This document shows positions 7,312-14,878 of a stretch of DNA of 46,625 nt, in pieces. Source of the stretch: Clostridiales bacterium UBA2432 (GTDB lineage Bacteria; Bacillota; Clostridia; Lachnospirales; Vallitaleaceae); NCBI GenBank assembly GCA_002342805.1, contig DDQW01000079.1:1-46625 (forward strand). Direction: 5' to 3'. How positions within the stretch are numbered: the first letter of the stretch is position 1; each line of letters starts with the position of its first letter. The notes below the pieces were generated by a model. That model searched no databases and was not told the DNA's origin. It saw only the letters and a list, made by a program, of their open reading frames with translations. Position numbers and translations under genes: made by a program.

Positions 7312-8595
7312 ATGAACAAGTTAAAAATAGCCATTATTGGAGCAGGAAGTACTTATACACCAGAGCTTATTGAAGGAATTATTAAGCGACATATTGGACT
7401 TCCAGTCACCCACTTAGCACTTATGGATATTGATTCAACAAAGCTTGATATTGTTGGTCAGTTGAGTCAACGCATGATTAGAGAGGCCGGACTCGACATT
7501 GAAGTTTTAATGACGGAGGACTTAGATGGGGCCCTTACCGATGCAGATTTTGTTCTTGCACAGATTCGGGTAGGAAAGTTAGCGGCGAGAGTGCTTGACG
7601 AGACGATACCCTTAAAATACGGTTTTATCGGACAAGAAACCACTGGCATTGGAGGTTTCTTTAAGGCTCTGCGGACCATACCGGTTATGATGAATATTGC
7701 CCATAGGATGGAAGACTTGTGTCCGAATGCATGGTTAATTAATTTTTCCAATCCCTCTGGTATTATAGCACAAGCTTTGCAAAATTATACAAAGGTCAAG
7801 AGTGTGGGTTTATGCAATGTACCCATTAATATGTTTTCAGATATACATGAAGCACTACAAGAAGAAAATTTGACCATTGAGTATGTAGGCCTTAATCACT
7901 TAAGTTATATTACCGGTATTTGGAAAGATGGACATGATATTTTTAAGGATGTACTGGAAAAAGGAATCACAGGACAGGGGATGAAGAATATACCCATCAA
8001 AGGATTTGATGCCAAGTTGATTCAAAGTATTGAAGCGATTCCTTCATCTTATTTGGAGTATTTTTATGACCGTAATGATAAGTTGGAACATCTTCGTCAA
8101 GAAGAAAAAAGTCGTGGACAGGTTTGTATGGATATTGAAGATCGTTTATTAGATTTATACAAAAAAGAAGAACTTACAACAAAACCCCAAGAACTTGAGA
8201 AGCGGGGAGGTGCTAGGTATTCAGAAGCAGCTATTTCTCTGGTCGATTCTATCTACAATGATAAGGGGGAAATTCATGTGGTTAATGTCCGCAATCAAGG
8301 GGCATTAAGTTTTATGGATGAAGATGACGTTGTCGAGGTTGCATGCCAAGTTGGACGAGAAGCAGTACGTCCAGTAGTCATTCATAACTTTGACAATAGG
8401 CACGTTATGGAAATGATGCAATGTGTTAAAGCCTATGAAAATCATACTGTACAAGCGGCGCTTCATGGCTCAGATGCAGAGGCCATTCAAGCCTTACTCA
8501 TCCATCCGCTTATCGGTGATTACCCCAATGCATTGGCCTGTTATGAGGAAATGAAAGCAGCCCACAAAAAATATTTAACACAGTTTCAAAATTAA
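7312..8595 (+). CDS. GH4 family 6-phospho-glycosidase (6-phospho-beta-glucosidase type)
   Basis: A 427-residue cytoplasmic enzyme of glycoside hydrolase family 4, which cleaves 6-phospho-glycosides through NAD-dependent oxidation at C3 with a divalent metal. The N-terminal Rossmann loop is IGAGSTYTPELIEG at about 9-22. NFSNPSG, the metal-binding Cys in GLCNVP and the His in GLNHLSY are all in place, and the length matches CelF/LicH/BglT. GH4 substrates usually come from a PTS, yet no PTS gene is in this window; the kinase encoded 25 bp downstream could supply the phosphate instead. The alpha or beta specificity is inferred from similarity to the CelF/LicH branch. Confidence 0.9.
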   Translation: MNKLKIAIIGAGSTYTPELIEGIIKRHIGLPVTHLALMDIDSTKLDIVGQLSQRMIREAGLDIEVLMTEDLDGALTDADFVLAQIRVGKLAARVLDETIPLKYGFIGQETTGIGGFFKALRTIPVMMNIAHRMEDLCPNAWLINFSNPSGIIAQALQNYTKVKSVGLCNVPINMFSDIHEALQEENLTIEYVGLNHLSYITGIWKDGHDIFKDVLEKGITGQGMKNIPIKGFDAKLIQSIEAIPSSYLEYFYDRNDKLEHLRQEEKSRGQVCMDIEDRLLDLYKKEELTTKPQELEKRGGARYSEAAISLVDSIYNDKGEIHVVNVRNQGALSFMDEDDVVEVACQVGREAVRPVVIHNFDNRHVMEMMQCVKAYENHTVQAALHGSDAEAIQALLIHPLIGDYPNALACYEEMKAAHKKYLTQFQN

Positions 8596-8620
8596 GTCGT
8601 TTTGATAAAAAGGAGGATGC

Positions 8621-9610
8621 ATGGAACAAAAAGTTTTATTAGGTGTTGATGGTGGTGGAACCAAGACAGATTATGGTTTGTTTACATATACCGGTGAATG
8701 CATGGAATATTTGCACACGGGAAGTCGTAGCCATGAAATTTTACCGGGTGGATTTGAAGCGGTAGAAACGTATATGCTTGAAGACTTGCATCAAATATTA
8801 ACAAAACATCATATTGAAGCAAAAAATGTGAGTGCAGCTTTTGGATTAGCCGGAATCGATACACCCTGGCAACAAGAACAGATGGAAAAAATACTCAGAA
8901 AAATAGGTTTTGCAGATTTTGTAGTGAGCAATGATTCGATTCTTGGAGTCAAGGCTGGTTGTCCTTCAGGTGTTGGTGTGTGTTCGGTTAATGGAACAGG
9001 AACGGTGGCCTGTGGTATCAATGAACAAGGTGAGACCTTGCAAGTGGGTGGTATCGGAATGACCACAGGTGATTATGCCGGTGGCGCTTTTTTGGCCGGA
9101 CTAGCTATTCAGGCGGTTTATAGTTATTATCTACGCTGTAGTCCCTATACGACCATGGTTGAGCCAATCATGGAGCAACTAGAGGCAGAACGACCTAGTG
9201 ATTTGCTAGAAGACATCACCCATAAATTCATCTTAGACCGAGGATTAGATCAGCCGCTGATACATATATTAATGACTGCGGCTATGGAGGGGGATCGTGT
9301 TGCAATTGATATTGTTAAAATGTCAGCCCATGAGATGGCAAAATCTGTATCTGGATGTATAAAAAATCTACACTTTTTGAATACGCCCGACCTTGTATTG
9401 GCAGGATCAATTTGGACAAAAGTGAATAATCCCTTGATGCGACGGTTTTTTGTTGAATATGTGCATCAATATACAGGACAAAAGTTTGAGCCCGTAGTTT
9501 TAGAGGTGGTTCCCATGGCAGGTGCAGTTATGTGGGCACTTGAGCGTGCAGGGAATAAACCAATCACGCAAGCACAGAGAAAATCCATCATTGAAAAAAT
9601 AAAAGCGTGA
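8621..9610 (+). CDS. BadF/BadG/BcrA/BcrD-type ATPase, N-acetylglucosamine kinase-like sugar kinase
   Basis: A 329-residue member of the ASKHA fold. The phosphate-1 loop is GVDGGGTKTDYG at 8-19. A second Asp motif is NDSILGVKAG near 107, the phosphate-2 region is SVNGTGTVACG near 126, and GGIGMTTGDYAGGAFLAG near 141 matches GlcNAc kinases of this family. It lacks the iron-sulfur cysteines of 2-hydroxyacyl-CoA dehydratase activators, so sugar phosphorylation is more likely. Placed directly behind the GH4 gene and under the LacI operator, it may phosphorylate a glycoside to make the GH4 substrate or recycle the released sugar. Substrate not determinable. Confidence 0.85.
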   Translation: MEQKVLLGVDGGGTKTDYGLFTYTGECMEYLHTGSRSHEILPGGFEAVETYMLEDLHQILTKHHIEAKNVSAAFGLAGIDTPWQQEQMEKILRKIGFADFVVSNDSILGVKAGCPSGVGVCSVNGTGTVACGINEQGETLQVGGIGMTTGDYAGGAFLAGLAIQAVYSYYLRCSPYTTMVEPIMEQLEAERPSDLLEDITHKFILDRGLDQPLIHILMTAAMEGDRVAIDIVKMSAHEMAKSVSGCIKNLHFLNTPDLVLAGSIWTKVNNPLMRRFFVEYVHQYTGQKFEPVVLEVVPMAGAVMWALERAGNKPITQAQRKSIIEKIKA

Positions 9611-9626
9611 ATAGTTTTCCTTTTTT

Positions 9627-9635
9627 TGGTATAAT
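9627..9635 (+). promoter_or_regulatory. Extended -10 promoter before the C_GCAxxG_C_C gene
   Basis: TGGTATAAT is a perfect extended -10 element. There is no good -35 at the right distance, which extended -10 promoters tolerate. It gives the two following genes a start separate from the LacI operon. Confidence 0.5.
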
Positions 9636-9700
9636 CATATGATGTCATAAAATAGACGCATCGTTTGCAGGTGCACTCAAAAAAAGGAGGACGATTAACA

Positions 9701-10183
9701 ATGACAAATCAAGTAAGTATTGAACAAGTAAGAAAAGATGCAGAGGATTTATTTCGCGAGGGAAAGTTTTACTGCTCTGAGGCCGTGATTTCATCCATTC
9801 GTAGTAATTTTGAACTGGATGTACCCGAAGAGGTAATAGCTATGGCATCAGGGTTTCCGGTAGGTATCGGAAAATCAAAATGTACATGTGGAGCAGTGTC
9901 CGGAGGTGTATTGTCTTTAGGACTTGTTTTTGGTAGAACATTAGGTTCCACACCCAAAGATCCACTTAGTGTAAAAACCTTAGAATTAGCCAATGAACTA
10001 CAAGCATACTTTAAAGAAAATCATAAAGTATTGTGTTGCAGTATTTTAACAAAAGGCATGGATATGGCAAGTGGAGAACATAAAGCGCAATGTGTTTCCT
10101 TTACGGGAGAAATGGCGGCCAAAACGGCTGAAATCATATTGGATAACTGGAATGATACGAGAGAAATGAGGCAAAAAGCATGA
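9701..10183 (+). CDS. C_GCAxxG_C_C family putative redox protein
   Basis: The ATG at 9701 follows AAAGGAGG with ideal spacing; the frame extends upstream without another ribosome site. The 160-residue product carries the cysteine pattern that names the family: YCSEAV near residue 25, CTCGAVSGG near 64-72, a CC pair near 110 and a Cys near 131. The family (PF09719-type) is thought to bind a metal or an iron-sulfur cluster or to act in redox reactions, but no reaction is established to my knowledge. No signal peptide is seen, so it is cytoplasmic. Its stop overlaps the start of the membrane transporter gene by 4 bp (ATGA), so the two are translationally coupled and may share a function. Confidence 0.85.
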   Translation: MTNQVSIEQVRKDAEDLFREGKFYCSEAVISSIRSNFELDVPEEVIAMASGFPVGIGKSKCTCGAVSGGVLSLGLVFGRTLGSTPKDPLSVKTLELANELQAYFKENHKVLCCSILTKGMDMASGEHKAQCVSFTGEMAAKTAEIILDNWNDTREMRQKA

Positions 10184-11106
10184 AAAAGTTTTTTGTGAAG
10201 TTGCCTTATCCAATTGCAGGACTCATGCTTGCCTATGCGGCCTTAGGAAATTTACTCGAAGCATCATTAGGAGCAAATGCAAAACTTATTTGTGGTGCAA
10301 TATCAGCAATTCTTCTCATTCTCATTTTAATAAAAATGCTTATATTGCCGGAATCTATAAAAAATACATTCAACATACTTCCAATAGCGAGTGTGATGAC
10401 AACCCTACCCATGGGAATGATGTTGTTGTCGGTTTATATAAAACCATATGCTACAAGAGTGGCATTAATTTTATGGGCAATTGGGCTAATTATTAATGTG
10501 ATTATTGTTATTGGATTCTCGGTAAAGTATTTATTTCCTTGGAAACTTGAGAATGTACTTGCAAGTTATTTTGTAACCTTTGTTGGTATTGTGGTAGCTA
10601 GTGTAACCGCAAAAGCATTTCACATGGAAGCCATTGGAGTTGCTGCCTTTATATTTGGGCTCATATGTTATTTTATCCTTATTCCAATTGTTGTAATGCG
10701 GTATATGAAGCATCCTATAAGCAAAGATCCATTGAAGCCATTGATTATTATCTTTGCAGCCCCGGCGAATCTTCTGGTTGTCGGTTACATAAGCCTAGGA
10801 TTGACGTGGTCGAGTGGGCTATTGACCTTACTTTGGTCGCTAGGACTTCTAACAACTCTTTTTGCCTGGTACTATCTCGTCCGTCTGGCTCGACTGGATT
10901 TTTATCCAAGCTATTCAGCATATACATTCCCATTAGTCATTGGGGCAATATCAACGTTGCGATATGTTAACTACATGGGAGGCATGCAAGGAAGTCTTGG
11001 GTGGATCCGAAACTTCGGTATGATTCAAATGGTAATTAGTGTTTTAGCGGTTCTCTATGTAACCATTCGGTATGCTCTGTTTTTACAGAGTAAAGAAAGT
11101 ATATAA
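10180..11106 (+). CDS. TDT-family (TehA/SLAC1-like) membrane transporter
   Basis: A 308-residue very hydrophobic protein with about ten membrane spans. The start (KLPYPIAGLMLAYAALGNLLE) matches the first helix of the TDT family, which includes tellurite resistance TehA, C4-dicarboxylate carriers and SLAC1 anion channels; in these the P-x-x-G-L pattern is conserved. Length is normal. It is translationally coupled to the upstream redox-type protein by an ATGA overlap and closed by the hairpin at 11147. Transported ion unknown; an anion channel or weak-acid exporter is the best guess. Confidence 0.82.
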   Translation: MKKFFVKLPYPIAGLMLAYAALGNLLEASLGANAKLICGAISAILLILILIKMLILPESIKNTFNILPIASVMTTLPMGMMLLSVYIKPYATRVALILWAIGLIINVIIVIGFSVKYLFPWKLENVLASYFVTFVGIVVASVTAKAFHMEAIGVAAFIFGLICYFILIPIVVMRYMKHPISKDPLKPLIIIFAAPANLLVVGYISLGLTWSSGLLTLLWSLGLLTTLFAWYYLVRLARLDFYPSYSAYTFPLVIGAISTLRYVNYMGGMQGSLGWIRNFGMIQMVISVLAVLYVTIRYALFLQSKESI

Positions 11107-11146
11107 ATTCGATTTAACATTCTAAATATAAGCTTTACCTATATTG

Positions 11147-11198
11147 AAAAACGCCTTCACCTTAATATGCTATGGTAGATTAAGACGGAGGTGTTTTT
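11147..11198 (+). terminator. Long hairpin with T-run that also contains a ribosome binding site
   Basis: The 5' arm (AAAACGCCTTC then CTTAAT) pairs with the 3' arm (ATTAAG then GGAGGTGTTTT) around a 12-base loop, with a small internal loop and two G-T pairs, and ends in six T. It looks like a terminator for the operon before it. The 3' arm also holds GGAGGTG six bases before the ATG at 11200, so the hairpin could equally hide that start. Confidence 0.65.
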
Positions 11199-11199
11199 T

Positions 11200-11580
11200 A
11201 TGTTTTTCTTTACCCATATTTCAATTGCAAACAATATGTATAAGTATTTGAAGGAACAAAATCAAGACGGATTTGTGCCGAATCGATTAGCATTTATCTA
11301 TGGTAATGTGAAGCCGGATATGAACGAGTTGCTTTAGGTGTCATTAGTCACTTTATTTGTGATTATTTTTGCAAATATCATACGAAAGAAATTTATGCGG
11401 ATCAATCGCTTTTTCATCATTTTATATATGAATTTAAACTTCATATATATATCCAAAAGCAATTACGTAAGAAAGCTCAAGAAAATCTTCAATTAAATCT
11501 CCAAGAAAGTTTAAGTTGGAATCTAAATATTAGCCAACAAATCAGTGATTATTCTTATTCCATTGAGACTTTGAAAAGAA
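11200..11580 (+). pseudogene. Remnant of a zinc-dependent phospholipase C-like gene
   Basis: Translation from the ATG at 11200 gives a start typical of the small zinc-dependent phospholipase C-like family of Clostridia: THISIAN near residue 5 and FIYGNVKPDMN near 32-42. The frame then ends at the TAG at 11335. The next family motif, GVISHFICDYFCKYH, continues at once in another frame from about 11331 and runs to about 11580, where similarity stops. A stretch that normally lies between the two motifs is missing, so this is an internal deletion with a frame change, not a sequencing slip alone. The His and Asp residues of the two motifs are the expected metal ligands. It cannot give a working enzyme. 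Confidence 0.65.
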
Positions 11581-12265
11581 CAATATTGCTTATATTTTTA
11601 TTACCCCGGACCAAAGGACAGAAGAAGACATACCTTATAATGTAGAAAGCTTCTTCTCGACCATTTTAAATGTGTATAAGCCGAGTGTTCTTGAAAAAAC
11701 CTTGGATAAGTACTTGGCATGGTTTCATAGAGAAGCGACTTTAACGGTTACGCCGTCTCAGGAATCCATGAAAACGCTCCAAAATATGGGTCTAATAATA
11801 AGTTGGTTTTTCTGTATGTAGGACGTCTATCTTGGGAAAAGGACCTTTTTGTATTACAAGGTGCCATGGAAGAACTCAACAAGAAATATAAAGATCGCAT
11901 AGGATTGTTGATTACAGGCGATGGCCCTATGAAGAAGGAACTGGAAAATAACATGCCGGACAATATTGCCTTTACAGGGTATAAAACGGGAATAGAATTA
12001 GCTCAAATATATGCATCAGCGGACCTGTTTACCTTTCCCTCATCTTTTGAAACCTTTGGAAATGTCGTTTTAGAAGCAGCAGCCTCGGGAATACCCACGG
12101 TTGGGGTGGCCATGGGTGGAGTTTTGAACATTATTGACCATGGAAAAACCGGACTGTTGGCAAAGCCTAAAGATATTGAAAGCTTTACCACATGTATTGA
12201 CCAATGCATAAATAACGATATTTTGCGACTAAGAATGGGAAGTACTGCACGGGAATATGCAAAAC
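11580..12265 (+). pseudogene. Remnant of a GT4-type glycosyltransferase, broken internally
   Basis: From about 11582, in a third frame, the sequence reads like the middle of a GT-B glycosyltransferase (YIFITPDQRTEEDIPYN, then WFHREATLTVTPSQESMKTL), ending at the TAG at 11819. The C-terminal domain resumes in another frame from about 11794 (LVFLYVGRLSWEKD), with the donor-binding region intact: GDGPMKKELE, FTGYKTGIELAQIYASADLFTFPS, SFETFGNVVLEAAASGIP and GKTGLL. About 30 residues that usually link the two domains (including a W-x-RGVD motif) are gone, and the whole N-terminal acceptor domain start is absent. The remnant ends near 12265 in the middle of the family's last helix, where it joins GH36-like sequence in frame. 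Confidence 0.7.
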
Positions 12266-13023
12266 TAGAGATGATATGGCTTGGTCTCTCCTGTGGTCCC
12301 ATAGGCATCGGGGATGCCATTGGCAAAGAAAATACCGAACTTTTAGAACGTGTGGCAAATGCTGATGGTCAGATTATTAAACCGGACCGTCCATGTGAGC
12401 CTCTTGACCAGTGTTTTTTGTATAATCCCTATTCATTAGAGACGACAAAAGGGATTACTGTATTTACTTATTCATGTATAGAGGGAATTGATGAGTGCAT
12501 TTATTATGCATTGACACTCAATATGCACCCACATCGAAAAAAAGTGCAAATGTCCTATTCAGTATCTGAATTTGAGCCAATGAGTGAAGAAAAAAAGTAT
12601 CTTGTATATAATTATTTTTCTAAAGAGTATATGATTATCAGTAGTAAGCAAGACGTCCTTTATCAAATGCAAGGAAAAACTTTTTATTATCATATTCTTA
12701 GCCCTATTATCGATGGAATGGCAATCATCGGTGACATAAGTAAACATGTAACCGCAAGTCATCAACGTATAAAAAAAGTGGAGTGCACTGATCTAATGAT
12801 TATCGTACATTTAGCAAGCTCAAGATCAAATGAAAAAGCCTGCTTTTCAATCTATATGGAAAAAGAGCCCTACTCTGTGTCTGTAAAGAAACAAGGATCT
12901 TCATACACGTATGAAAAGAATATTCTAACGATTGAAACATGGCTAGGACAAAAAGAAAATAGAATAGTGATAAAAAAATTTGAATATATACGCATTCAAG
13001 AGTATAATAGGTGGAAAGATTAA
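12266..13023 (+). pseudogene. C-terminal piece of a raffinose-synthase/GH36-like protein fused to the glycosyltransferase remnant
   Basis: The ORF that begins inside the glycosyltransferase remnant runs through to 13023 (406 codons from 11803), but from about 12266 its character changes. SCGPIGIGDAIGKENTELL followed by KPDRPCEPLDQCFLYNP matches the end of the catalytic barrel of raffinose-synthase/Sip1-like alpha-galactosidases (GH36 relatives), and the rest looks like their C-terminal beta domain (TFYYHILSPIIDGMAIIGDI). The catalytic Asp residues would lie upstream and are lost. So a deletion has removed the front of the glycosidase gene together with the end of the glycosyltransferase gene. 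The hybrid has no sensible start or ribosome site. GH36 assignment is from motif memory and is less certain than the fusion itself. Confidence 0.5.
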
Positions 13024-13040
13024 AGTCAAGGAGGATCCGA

Positions 13041-14069
13041 ATGAGTTTCAAATATATTCAAACAATACAGTCGCCGGAAGAAATCAAAGAACAATTACCG
13101 GTGTCGAAAGAGTTAGCTCAGGCAAAAGCCCTACGAGATAAAGAGATTCAAGAAATATTTATGGGAAAATCAGATAAATTTCTGATGATAGTAGGTCCCT
13201 GTTCAGCAGATAATGAAAAATCTGTTTTGGATTATATGGTGCGTTTGGGAAAAGTGCAGGACCAGGTTGCAGAGAAGATTTTGCTGATTCCAAGAATTTA
13301 TACGAATAAGCCCAGAACAACCGGTGAAGGTTATAAAGGAATGGTGCACCAACCGGATCCATTGGAGAAAGCAGATATGGAAGCAGGTGTTTTGGCTATC
13401 AGGAGAATGCATGTCAAAGCCGGTGAACTCACAGGGATGACCAGCGCCGATGAGATGCTTTATCCGGATAATCATGAATATCTTGATGATATACTTAGTT
13501 ATGTAGCAGTGGGTGCAAGAAGTGTAGAAAACCAACAGCATCGTGTAACAGCTAGTGGTGTTGATATTCCTGTAGGGATGAAAAACCCGACAAGTGGCGA
13601 CATATCGGTCATGTTAAATGCAATAAAAGCAGCTCAAATCGGTCATGACTTTATCTATCGGGGGCAAGAAGTTGAGACGATGGGAAATCCTTTTGCCCAT
13701 GCCATCATGCGTGGTTTTGTGGATCAATATGGACGTAGTTTCCCCAATTACCATTTTGAAGATTTGAAATATCTGATTGAAAAGTATAATGAGCGTGACC
13801 TTAAGTATCCAAGTATTATTGTAGACGTGAATCATGCAAATTCAAATAAACAATATCAACAACAACCTCGAATTGCTGACGCAATTATGCGAAATCGTAG
13901 GTATGATCCGGAGATTAAGCAATATGTAAAAGGAATTATGGTGGAAAGTTATATCGAAGGTGGTAGTCAGAAAATTGACGGTGGTGTCTACGGAAAATCA
14001 ATAACAGACCCTTGCCTTTCAATTATAGAAACCCAAAGAATGATTTTAAATATTGCAGAGAAACTATAA
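13041..14069 (+). CDS. 3-deoxy-7-phosphoheptulonate (DAHP) synthase, type I AroG-like
   Basis: First enzyme of the shikimate pathway, condensing phosphoenolpyruvate and erythrose 4-phosphate. The ATG at 13041 follows AAGGAGGATCCGA. The 342-residue product has the metal Cys in GPCSADNEKS, RIYTNKPRTTGEGYKG and the PEP-binding region NPTSGD. The other metal ligands sit in DVNHANSNKQ, MVESYIEGGSQ and SITDPCLSI. Length and motifs match the feedback-regulated AroF/G/H branch. It lies 17 bp after the hybrid pseudogene and no promoter is obvious, so transcription through the debris may still matter. No other aromatic gene is near. Confidence 0.95.
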   Translation: MSFKYIQTIQSPEEIKEQLPVSKELAQAKALRDKEIQEIFMGKSDKFLMIVGPCSADNEKSVLDYMVRLGKVQDQVAEKILLIPRIYTNKPRTTGEGYKGMVHQPDPLEKADMEAGVLAIRRMHVKAGELTGMTSADEMLYPDNHEYLDDILSYVAVGARSVENQQHRVTASGVDIPVGMKNPTSGDISVMLNAIKAAQIGHDFIYRGQEVETMGNPFAHAIMRGFVDQYGRSFPNYHFEDLKYLIEKYNERDLKYPSIIVDVNHANSNKQYQQQPRIADAIMRNRRYDPEIKQYVKGIMVESYIEGGSQKIDGGVYGKSITDPCLSIIETQRMILNIAEKL

Positions 14070-14104
14070 TCACTATTTTGATAAGTAAAGGAGAGATGAG
14101 AGTT

Positions 14105-14533
14105 ATGAAAAAACTTGGAAAAATTGTTAGCTATGGTTTATTGGCAGTCGGCCTTGCACATGTAGTTTTTGTTCTAACACAAATCAAAAAAGCAATGGGC
14201 TTAGCAGATAGCTATGATATTGTCTCAACATTTGGAGAGAAGACGATTGACATGTCGGGACAAACGGACATTGTTAGTGTTGGTGCCATGTTTTCAGGAA
14301 CAACCCTAGACTATACTAAGGCAAGAGTAAAAAGAGGCGCTTATGTATTAGAGCTTACGGCTTCATATGCCGGCATTGAAGTTATTGTTCCCGAAGAATG
14401 GTATGTAGAAACTAATGGCAAATTAAAGATGGCCGGCATTGAAAATGATACATTAACCTATGAAAAACGTGTACCTGACTTGATAATTGATCATGATTTA
14501 TTGTTTGCAGGCGTAGAAATCAAAGGAATATAA
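14105..14533 (+). CDS. Membrane-anchored LiaF-like / DUF2154-type protein
   Basis: The start is taken as the ATG at 14105, 11 bases after AAAGGAG; an ATG at 14096 sits too close to that site. The 142-residue product has one N-terminal membrane span (about residues 6-28) and a C-terminal beta-rich domain. Its repeated pattern (VGAMFSGTTLDYTKARVKRGAY, LTASYAGIEVIVPEEWYVE and FAGVEIKGI) resembles the C-terminal domain of LiaF and of related cell-envelope stress proteins. The family role is sensing or buffering cell-wall stress at the membrane. It lies 12 bp before the cupin gene and is likely cotranscribed with it. Assignment rests on pattern, not on a catalytic motif. Confidence 0.6.
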   Translation: MKKLGKIVSYGLLAVGLAHVVFVLTQIKKAMGLADSYDIVSTFGEKTIDMSGQTDIVSVGAMFSGTTLDYTKARVKRGAYVLELTASYAGIEVIVPEEWYVETNGKLKMAGIENDTLTYEKRVPDLIIDHDLLFAGVEIKGI

Positions 14534-14545
14534 GGAGAAAGTACA

Positions 14546-14878
14546 ATGATGGATGAACGATGGGTTTTTTATGATAAAGTTAAACCTGAAGTAGTTGCAG
14601 AAGGAGTAACACGACGTGTTCTCGCATATAACAAGGATCTTATGTGTGTTGAGAACACCTTTGAAGAAGGTGCTATAGGCGCCCTTCACTCACATCCCCA
14701 TACACAGATTACCTATGTGGTTCGTGGGAAGTTTGAATTTGAAATAGATGGTGTCAAGAAAATTGTCCAAGCTGGTGACACCATGCTAAAAACAGACAGC
14801 GTCATTCACGGCTGTCTGTGTAAAGAAGCGGGCGTTTTGATAGACATTTTTAATCCTATGCGTGAGGATTTTGTTTAA
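14546..14878 (+). CDS. Small cupin-domain protein
   Basis: A 110-residue single-cupin protein after AAGGAGAAAG. Cupin motif 1 is visible at about 48-66 (LHSHPHTQITYVVRGKFEF), with Q where a metal-binding Glu is usual. Motif 2 follows near 80-95 (GDTMLKTDSVIHGCLC), with its His. Such proteins bind small molecules or isomerise or oxidise them; no substrate can be given. Its end overlaps the end of the convergent GGDEF/HD-GYP gene by 23 bp, with no terminator between them. Confidence 0.82.
   Translation: MMDERWVFYDKVKPEVVAEGVTRRVLAYNKDLMCVENTFEEGAIGALHSHPHTQITYVVRGKFEFEIDGVKKIVQAGDTMLKTDSVIHGCLCKEAGVLIDIFNPMREDFV

Noticed and set aside
10290..10970. Open frames in other phases within the TDT transporter gene
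   Set aside because: They lack ribosome sites and are explained by the hydrophobic codon pattern of the real gene, which has clear membrane-span structure.
11803..13023. A functional two-domain glycosyltransferase-glycosidase fusion enzyme
   Set aside because: The glycosyltransferase lacks its N-terminal domain, the GH36-like part lacks its catalytic region, and the ORF has no ribosome site.
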